Notes under the pieces: generated by a model
Told to the model about the DNA's origin: nothing
The model's database searches: none
Seen by the model: the letters and a program-made list of their open reading frames with translations, nothing else
Program-made: the position numbers and the translations under genes
Part shown: in pieces, positions 42,168 to 47,887 of the stretch
Layout of the letters: the number at the start of each line of letters is the position of its first letter
Numbering within the stretch: position 1 is the stretch's first letter
Source: CAYYJM01 sp964471755
GTDB taxonomy: Bacteria; Planctomycetota; Planctomycetia; Gemmatales; Gemmataceae
NCBI GenBank assembly: GCA_964471755.1
Contig: CAYYJM010000012.1
Location: 1-47,887, forward strand
Direction: 5' to 3'
Length of the DNA: 47,887 nucleotides

Positions 42168-43454
42168 TCAACCCCAGAAGCCCTGGAGTCGATCCTTCTC
42201 CGCGACGCCGAGCGGGAACTTCTTGCTGAAGGCATGATCGGCGATGCCGGCCAGTTCTCGCAGCGCCTGGTGGAGATGCTCCGGCCGGACCCGGACGCCC
42301 TTCTCCCGATCGCAGGCCAGCGTCCGTGCATTGACCGGAACGTGGAACTGCTTCTCGTCCGTCGCGCCGATCACGCGATTGCCCTTGATCCCCTTGCCGA
42401 GGAACAGGACCGAGCCGATCGACCAGTGATCCTTGCCGTTGCCCTTGTTGTACGTCGGCGTCCGGCCCATCTCGCTCTGGACGATCACGACCAGCTGCTC
42501 GCGGATCTTCAGTTCCTCGGCTCGACGCAGCAGGTAGGCGATGCCGGCGAGGAACTCCGGAAGCAACTTCATCTGGTCGGTGTCGTTGTTGGCGTGGCTG
42601 TCGAACTGACCGATGGTCAGGTTCGCCGAGACACCGACGCCCGCCTTGAACGACGCCAGGGCGATCTCGACCTGCTGCGACAGCCTCTCCTTCGGGATGG
42701 TCTTCGGGATGTACGGCGTGACCCGCTCCAGGGCCTTCGAGTTGGCCTGGGCCGCGAAGAGCATGTTCTCGGCATGCTCCGCTCGCGGTAGACGCGGCTG
42801 GCCGACGTGCGCCTCCACCTCCGCCTGCAGGGCACGCTCGATCCGGTCGAGAGCGAATTTGTCGTGATACGGCGAGCGTTCGTTCCCCTCGACGCCATCG
42901 GCGGCAGACAGGCCACGCAGCGAATGCAGGTACGGCACCCGAGCCATGGCGACGAGATTGCCCGTCGCCGAGTAGTTGCCGAAGGTCAGGAACGCCAGCG
43001 GACAGGTCGGCCCGTGACACGCCGCAGCCAGGGCCGCGAACGTCGGGTAGGCCAGGCTGTCGAGCTTGCCCGTCGCCATGTAGCGAGAGCCGGGCGAGTG
43101 ATTGTTGACCGAGTAATCCAGACCGTTGAAGGTCAGCAGCTCGGCCCCGAACTGCTCGTAGAAGTCCTCGTTGCTCATCCCGCCCTTGTGATGCTTCGCC
43201 GTCGGCGCGAACTTGTGGCCGCCGCGGGTCAGGATGTCCCCTTCCTGATAGAGCCGGTTGATGCCGCCGATTCCCTTGGGGTCCATCAGGTAGGTCGTAT
43301 CCCAGCCGCCGGCGGCGTTGAAGACGACGTAGTACGGCCCGGAATAGGGCTCGTTCGCCCCGGCCCGGACTTCGAGCGGATCGTGAAGCGGAGCCGCCAC
43401 GCCGAGGCTGGCCAGGCCGCAGAGCTTCAGGAAGGAACGTCGATCGGAGCGCAT
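42168..43454 (-). CDS. DUF1501 family protein with Tat signal
   Basis: A 428-residue protein of the DUF1501 type, very common in planctomycetes. The start MRSDRRSFLKLCGLASLGVA has a twin-arginine signal (RRSFLK), predicting export of a folded protein. Characteristic segments are VVFNAAGGWDTTYLMDPKG, FNGLDYSVNNHSPGSRYMAT, QFDSHANNDTDQMKLLPEF and VVIVQSEMGRTPTYNKGNGK, including histidine and aspartate residues recalling alkaline-phosphatase-like metal sites. Its start lies seven bases after the stop of the upstream large CxxCH gene, so both are one unit. Such pairs are thought to act on sulfated or complex polysaccharides in planctomycetes, but the function is not established. The ATG at 43454 is supported by the Tat signal. 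Confidence 0.83.
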   Translation of the reverse strand: MRSDRRSFLKLCGLASLGVAAPLHDPLEVRAGANEPYSGPYYVVFNAAGGWDTTYLMDPKGIGGINRLYQEGDILTRGGHKFAPTAKHHKGGMSNEDFYEQFGAELLTFNGLDYSVNNHSPGSRYMATGKLDSLAYPTFAALAAACHGPTCPLAFLTFGNYSATGNLVAMARVPYLHSLRGLSAADGVEGNERSPYHDKFALDRIERALQAEVEAHVGQPRLPRAEHAENMLFAAQANSKALERVTPYIPKTIPKERLSQQVEIALASFKAGVGVSANLTIGQFDSHANNDTDQMKLLPEFLAGIAYLLRRAEELKIREQLVVIVQSEMGRTPTYNKGNGKDHWSIGSVLFLGKGIKGNRVIGATDEKQFHVPVNARTLACDREKGVRVRPEHLHQALRELAGIADHAFSKKFPLGVAEKDRLQGFWG

Positions 43455-43461
43455 GGCGGGG

Positions 43462-45795
43462 TTACTCGTAGAGGAATTCAGGCCGGCGGAGCAGGTAGGT
43501 GACCACCGCACGCCAGGCGCGGATGGTGTAGTGCGGATCGGCGGGCGCGTTCGGCACGCGCGATCGGGCGTGGTAGATCTCGACCTTCTCGATTCCCTTC
43601 CGGCCCTTCGCATCGGCGACGATGCCGGCGAATAGCTCGAACGTCCGCGTCACCTCGGCGGAATCCGGCGCGTCCTCTCGGCCAAGGATCAGTTCGTGCA
43701 GGTGGACGATCGCCCGACGAATGGTCGCGTCGGCCTCGCTGGACGAGCCCGGCAGCACGTCCGGCTCGATGCCGGGGAACAGGCGGCGTTCGGCCGGAGC
43801 GAGCGCGAAGTCGCGCAGGGTGTGCCGGGTGGCGACCTCGTTGGCCAGCATGCGCTGGATCGCTCCCATCGCTCCGCTGGGATCGCTCGCCCGCTCGGTG
43901 ACTTCCTCGGAATCGATGCCGCCATAGAGAATGGCAAGCTGCTCGCGGAGTCGGCCCCAGCGCTGACCGAAGATGGCGGCCAGCTTCCGCTCGACCTGTT
44001 CCGGGGCCAGCATCCGGTAGACGCCGAGATCGTCCAGCTCCGCTCGCCGTCGCGGGTCGCTGACCGTCGTCGCCAGGCCATCAGCCCGGTAGAAGTCGGA
44101 CAGGATCCAATCCTTGAAGACGCTCTTGAGGTTGAAGCCGGACTGCCGGAAGCGCTCGGCGATCTTCTCGATCTGCCGCCGCTGTTCCTGATACGCACGC
44201 CGTTTGCCGGTGTAGAGCGGATCATCGAGATCCTTCGGCGCGGTCAGTACCTTTCGGCCGCTCAAGATGTACCAGACGTGTTCGACCATGGCGACGGCGA
44301 AGCGTGGATCCTTCGCGGTGCGTTCGCCGAGCCATTGCAGGGCCCGCCAGCGTTGCTCCGACGGCAGATTCTCGCCCTCGAAGCCGGCGGTGAACATGTC
44401 GTCGAACCAGCCGCCCTTGCGTTTGCCGTAGAGGGCGAAGTTCGCGTCGAAGCGCCAGTAATCCTGGAAGCAGCCGGCGACCGGGTCCATGGTCCGGTGA
44501 CAGACGACGCACTCGGGAGCCTGCATCGTCGGGTTGGGGAACTTCGCCGTCACCGCCGCGGCATCGGCGACGCGAGCGGCCAGTTCCAGCAGGTCCACGC
44601 CGAGGAAGTGCTGATAGTACATCCGGGTGCGGAGACGGTTCCGATTCGTCTCGGTCGTCGGGTAGCGAGCCAGGTAGGGGAAGCTGGCGAGCAGCCCGGC
44701 GTGCGGGCAGAATCCGGTCGCCGATTCCTGCGTGTTCGCCTTGCTCCGTCCCTTGAGGGCCTTGAGCCGGACCGGGATGTACTCGAACGGGTCGTCCGGG
44801 TTCTTGAAGCGATCCTTGACCGCGTCGAAGATGCCGTAACCGCGTGCGGAGTAGGGCGTGACCATGATGTAGTCGGCCGTCACGATCTCGGTGAACGGCC
44901 GATCGTTGCGAACGATGTGTTCGATCAACTTCATCGGTTCGCCGAGCAGGGCCTGGCGGTAGTCATCGACGAGCTTGTAGCGGGCCTTCTGGCGGTCCTT
45001 CTCGGGAAGGTGGCTCAGATCGTGGTTCTGATACCAGAGCCGACTCTTCTCAAAGTGTTCGTAGCTGAGGATCGCTGTCTCCGCGATGTCATTGAGGCCG
45101 ACGGTGAGGAAGATGTCGTTGAACCCCTCGCGGAGTCGATCGAAGTAGGCGTCCTCCTTCATCACCGCGTCGAGCAAGTTCGGCATGGCCTGCAGGCCCT
45201 TGTCGGCGATGGCAGCCTTCTCTGCGGGGGTCGGCAGGCGGCCGGCCAGCGACAGAGTGGCGCGGCGCAGCAGTCGCTTCGCATCGATCATCACCACGCC
45301 GTCGAAGAACGGTGGCAGGTTCTTCTCGTCGATCGTTGGTCGCTGGGCCGTCGTCGGCGGTGCGTTGACGCGGCGAACGAACTCGGCCAGGATGCGGTAG
45401 CCGGTCGAGTCGAGGGCGAGCGCATCCGCTCCGCCGTGGCTGAGATCGCCGACGGCCTTGAGCAGGAGACGATGCGAGTTCTTGTACTTCACACGGGCCA
45501 GCCGGGCGAACACCTCGCGGTTGTGGCCGATCGCCTCATCCTGAGCGTGCTGGCCCTGAGCCTTGCGCGGATCCTTGAGGACGAGCTTGCTCTTCTCGGC
45601 GTCCCCCCCCTGCTGGTGGCAGGTGAGGCACACGGCCGAGGCGACCTTGGGCCAGACTTCCCGGCTGAAGTAGTCATCGACGGCCCGGCTACAGGCCACG
45701 CCCGTGTAGAGCTTGCTGTCCTGAGCCGTGGCGAGGAAAGTCCAGGTCAGCAAGAGCCCGGAGGCGAGAGCCAACGAACGCACGGTGAAGGTCAT
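43462..45795 (-). CDS. Large secreted protein with c-type haem motifs (planctomycete cytochrome / DUF1588-1592-like)
   Basis: A 777-residue exported protein with a signal peptide (LALASGLLLTWTFLATAQD). A CxxCH motif (VCLTCHQQGG, C56-H60) opens the mature region and fits a PSCyt1-type haem-binding domain. A second motif CVVCHRTMDPVA near residue 430 is typical of DUF1588-like segments. Two c-type haems are possible. The middle carries LLRRATLSLAGRLPTPAEKA, a DUF1549-like pattern. The ATG at 45795 follows an AGGGGA site; a TTG two codons upstream is less likely. It is coupled to the DUF1501 gene. In planctomycetes these pairs are thought to act in the periplasm, perhaps in redox-linked degradation of polymers, but proof is lacking. 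It starts divergently from the DoxX gene. Confidence 0.82.
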   Translation of the reverse strand: MTFTVRSLALASGLLLTWTFLATAQDSKLYTGVACSRAVDDYFSREVWPKVASAVCLTCHQQGGDAEKSKLVLKDPRKAQGQHAQDEAIGHNREVFARLARVKYKNSHRLLLKAVGDLSHGGADALALDSTGYRILAEFVRRVNAPPTTAQRPTIDEKNLPPFFDGVVMIDAKRLLRRATLSLAGRLPTPAEKAAIADKGLQAMPNLLDAVMKEDAYFDRLREGFNDIFLTVGLNDIAETAILSYEHFEKSRLWYQNHDLSHLPEKDRQKARYKLVDDYRQALLGEPMKLIEHIVRNDRPFTEIVTADYIMVTPYSARGYGIFDAVKDRFKNPDDPFEYIPVRLKALKGRSKANTQESATGFCPHAGLLASFPYLARYPTTETNRNRLRTRMYYQHFLGVDLLELAARVADAAAVTAKFPNPTMQAPECVVCHRTMDPVAGCFQDYWRFDANFALYGKRKGGWFDDMFTAGFEGENLPSEQRWRALQWLGERTAKDPRFAVAMVEHVWYILSGRKVLTAPKDLDDPLYTGKRRAYQEQRRQIEKIAERFRQSGFNLKSVFKDWILSDFYRADGLATTVSDPRRRAELDDLGVYRMLAPEQVERKLAAIFGQRWGRLREQLAILYGGIDSEEVTERASDPSGAMGAIQRMLANEVATRHTLRDFALAPAERRLFPGIEPDVLPGSSSEADATIRRAIVHLHELILGREDAPDSAEVTRTFELFAGIVADAKGRKGIEKVEIYHARSRVPNAPADPHYTIRAWRAVVTYLLRRPEFLYE

Positions 45796-45909
45796 CGTCA
45801 ATCCCCTGCCTCAGCGCCGGCATCCGACAGCGGCGAGCCACACCATTTCATTCTCCACATCGTACCAGATGCCACCACGTTGATCGTGGAAAATCGCCCG
45901 CATCGCGCG

Positions 45910-45937
45910 GTGCGACGGCGGACTCCTTCGGTATAAT
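45910..45937 (+). promoter_or_regulatory. Promoter of the DoxX-LRR unit
   Basis: A perfect TATAAT (45932-45937) is preceded 16 bases upstream by GTGCGA (45910-45915), three of six to the -35 consensus. It lies 34 bases before the DoxX start, leaving room for a leader with GGAGG. This is the best -10 match seen in the window. Confidence 0.55.
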
Positions 45938-45971
45938 GAGGGTTCGTTCACTCAATTCAGGAGGATGGCCG

Positions 45972-46409
45972 ATGTACCCCATTCTGTTTCCGACGTTTCC
46001 ATCCGCCCGGGCCTCGGTCGGGTTGCTGGTCCTGCGTCTGGTGGCGGGCTGCGCCATGGCCCTGCACGGCTGGGCGAAGCTCCAGAATCCGATGGGATGG
46101 ATGGGTCCGGAGGCTCCGGTGCCGGGTTTCCTCCAGGCCGCGGCGGTCGTGGCCGAGTTCGGCGGCGGCATCTGCTGGGTCCTGGGTCTGCTTACGCCGC
46201 TCGCCTCGGTCCTGCTCACCGGCAACATGGCCGTCGCGGCCTGGATGGGCCACATCTCACAGGGGCACCCGTTCGTATCGACGGGCGGCCCGTCGTCGGA
46301 ACTGGCCCTCCTCTACCTGGCGATCGCCGTCACTCTGCTCCTGGTCGGCCCGGGTCGGCTGTCGGCGGACTGGTGTCTGTTCGGTCGGGCTCCAGGTGAG
46401 AAACAGTGA
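45972..46409 (+). CDS. DoxX family membrane protein
   Basis: A 145-residue integral membrane protein with four hydrophobic helices: about 15-32, 55-75, 78-98 and 112-130. The LLVLRLVAGCAMALHGWAKL segment and the later FGGGICWVLGLLTPLASVLL match the DoxX/SURF4-like fold. The function in bacteria is unclear, with links to terminal quinol oxidase and redox stress in some members. GGAGG lies eight bases before the ATG at 45972. The stop overlaps the start of the next gene by one base (TGATG), implying translational coupling with the LRR protein. Confidence 0.83.
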   Translation: MYPILFPTFPSARASVGLLVLRLVAGCAMALHGWAKLQNPMGWMGPEAPVPGFLQAAAVVAEFGGGICWVLGLLTPLASVLLTGNMAVAAWMGHISQGHPFVSTGGPSSELALLYLAIAVTLLLVGPGRLSADWCLFGRAPGEKQ

Positions 46410-47887
46410 TGTCCCATCGTGATGCCTTCCTGGCCGACATCCGTGAGCATCCCGACGACGATGCGCGGCGGCTGATCTTCGCCGACTGGCTCGACGACCA
46501 TGAGGACCCGGATCGGGCCGAGTTCATCCGCCTGCAAATCGAACAGGCCACGCTCGATCCGGACGCCGACCGCTGGGCCGTCCTGGACGAGCGCACGTCG
46601 GCCCTGCTCGCCGACCACCGCGCCGCCTGGGTCGCTGGCCTGCCCACCTGGGCGGCAAAAGAGGCGGAGTTCCGCCGTGGCTTCGTGGCCCGCGTGACCG
46701 GCACCGTCACTCAGTTCCTGGCGAAGCACAAGGCTCTGCGCCAGCTGGTGCCGCTGGAAGGTGTGACGCTACAGAAGCAACCGGGCCGGTTGATTGCCCT
46801 GGCCGATTGTGCCGGCCTCGACGGACTCGCTGACATCGATCTGTCGCACAGCTACAACTGCTCCCCGGACGAGGTCGCCGCGTTCGTCGCATCGCCGCGC
46901 CTGGCCCAACTGAAACGGCTGCAGTTCTACAACAGCGGCCTCGGCATCGAGGTAGCCGCGGCGCTCGCTCAGTCGCCGTCCCTCGCCGGCCTGACCGGGC
47001 TCCTGCTCGGCTCGAACCGGCTCGGGCCGCAGGGAGCCGCGGCCCTGGCGGCCTCGCCACACCTCGGCCGGCTCACCGAGTTGGGTCTCGCTTCCAACGA
47101 TCTCGGTGATGCCGGCCTGACCGCCCTGGCGGAATCAGGCCTGTTCACGAACCTGGAGACTCTGGCGATCGGTTACAACCACCTGACCGCCGCGAGCATG
47201 ACGACCCTGGCCCGCTGTCCCGGCCTCGCCCGCCTGACCCACCTGGAGTCGGGGATGAACGACTTCGGCGACGAGGGCACCGCCGTCCTGGCCGGATCGC
47301 CGCACCTGTCGGGGCTGCGCGAAATCGACCTCTGCGACAACGACCTGACCGACCGGGGCGTCGCGGCCCTGCTGCGACCCGGACGTTTTCCGCGGTTGGC
47401 CCGTCTGTCACTGGACCGCAACTCGATCGGCCCGGACGGTGCCGCGGCCCTCGCAGGCTGGGACCGCTTCGCCGAACTGCACTTCCTCGATCTGGACGTA
47501 ACCTCCCTCGGCCTGGACGGTCTTCGCCGGCTCGCCTCCGTACCCGGCCCGGTCGCGCTGCGGCACCTGTCCCTGAAGGATGGCTCGTTCGCGTCGGACG
47601 CCGTGACCTTACTCGTGAATTCGCCCCTGCTGCAACGGCTCCGCGTTCTCGACCTCAACTGCAACCGCCTCGGCTCGGCCGGGGTCGAGGCCCTGGCCCG
47701 GTCGCCGCACCTGGCCAACCTGGAAACGCTCGGCCTGGCCGTCAACGAGGTCGGCTCGGCCGGCATCCGCGCCCTGGCGGCGTGTCCACAGTTGACCCGG
47801 CTGAAGACCCTCAACCTGTGGCAGAACCAGATCGACGACGACGGTGCGCGAGCCCTGGCCGAGTCGCCCTACCTGGGGTCGCTGCGG
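46409..47887 (+). CDS. TIGR02996-type leucine-rich repeat protein (3' truncated)
   Basis: At least 493 residues, cut by the window edge. Residues 1-45 (MSHRDAFLADIREHPDDDAR, then LIFADWLDDHEDPDRAEFIR) are the TIGR02996 'repeat-companion' domain, a planctomycete N-terminal module found mostly in Gemmataceae and relatives. From about residue 140 onward at least ten leucine-rich repeats of about 28 residues follow, with the ribonuclease-inhibitor-like pattern LxxLxLxxNxLGxxGxxALAxSP. Repeats favour protein binding. There is no signal peptide, so it is likely cytoplasmic. The start overlaps the DoxX stop by one base. Gemmataceae carry many paralogues, which makes recombination between them possible. 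Confidence 0.85.
   Translation, partial: MSHRDAFLADIREHPDDDARRLIFADWLDDHEDPDRAEFIRLQIEQATLDPDADRWAVLDERTSALLADHRAAWVAGLPTWAAKEAEFRRGFVARVTGTVTQFLAKHKALRQLVPLEGVTLQKQPGRLIALADCAGLDGLADIDLSHSYNCSPDEVAAFVASPRLAQLKRLQFYNSGLGIEVAAALAQSPSLAGLTGLLLGSNRLGPQGAAALAASPHLGRLTELGLASNDLGDAGLTALAESGLFTNLETLAIGYNHLTAASMTTLARCPGLARLTHLESGMNDFGDEGTAVLAGSPHLSGLREIDLCDNDLTDRGVAALLRPGRFPRLARLSLDRNSIGPDGAAALAGWDRFAELHFLDLDVTSLGLDGLRRLASVPGPVALRHLSLKDGSFASDAVTLLVNSPLLQRLRVLDLNCNRLGSAGVEALARSPHLANLETLGLAVNEVGSAGIRALAACPQLTRLKTLNLWQNQIDDDGARALAESPYLGSLR

Noticed and set aside
43696..45936. 746-codon open frame on the + strand opposite the CxxCH protein
   Set aside because: Antisense shadow; low-complexity composition and no start signal.

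Overview
This 47.9 kb, GC-rich window looks like chromosomal DNA from a planctomycete, most probably family Gemmataceae. Marker proteins point there. They include a TIGR02996 'repeat-companion' leucine-rich protein at the right edge, a TIGR03067 protein (10243-10650), the Planctomycetes/Verrucomicrobia/Chlamydiae small basic protein (32777-32992), and a DUF1501 protein paired with a large secreted CxxCH protein (42168-45795). Several genes also fuse a secreted enzyme domain to TPR repeats. Two runs of ten N (1533-1542, 2738-2747) are assembly gaps inside coding sequence. No rRNA, tRNA, CRISPR array, transposase or phage gene was seen.

Layout. 1-8631 is a leftward run: start of an anhydromuramic acid kinase, an SDR oxidoreductase, a secreted von Willebrand A protein, a PIG-L deacetylase, an 808-residue membrane-anchored protein, an ABC-2 permease and its ATPase. 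The last four (ATPase first) look like one operon. 8825-10650 holds selA and a coupled TIGR03067 gene. Then come nadB (leftward), a 1165-residue DUF3857-transglutaminase-TPR protein, csrA and a BON-domain protein. 17261-19281 is a coupled pair: an enolase-superfamily enzyme and an alpha/beta hydrolase. Next are xylA, an acyl-CoA carboxyltransferase, a membrane protein fused to a spermidine-synthase-like domain, an ornithine cyclodeaminase-family enzyme and an aspartate aminotransferase. 28429-29246 is a small toxin-antitoxin-like pair with a truncated PIN protein. A glycosyltransferase, a permuted NlpC/P60 protein, a cysteine-rich lipoprotein and the small basic protein follow. 33086-45795 is again leftward: transketolase, a beta-CASP metallo-beta-lactamase gene broken by an in-frame TAG, a protease-TPR protein, serA, a class V aminotransferase, and the DUF1501/CxxCH pair. 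A DoxX protein and the LRR protein close the window.

The main unexplained structure lies between the genes. At least five kinds of palindromic, apparently dispersed element occupy the intergenic spaces: a 36-bp perfect inverted repeat with a near-identical second copy 18 kb away, a 32-bp element present three times, a two-armed cruciform, a roughly 245-bp nested palindrome, and a 31-bp inverted repeat with a 50-bp spacer. They resemble REP/BIME or MITE elements. Some sit where they could act as terminators or affect expression, notably just upstream of serA.

Among the genes, the most notable are the tandem protease whose second domain has all three triad residues replaced (H-D-S to E-N-E), the truncated PIN gene behind a 9-bp direct-repeat array, the amber-interrupted metallo-beta-lactamase gene, selA without its usual partners, and a carboxyltransferase gene whose promoter predicts a leaderless mRNA. 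Most metabolic genes are ordinary housekeeping functions: serine, NAD and aspartate metabolism, the pentose phosphate pathway and xylose use. All family assignments come from motif recognition by eye, without database searches.
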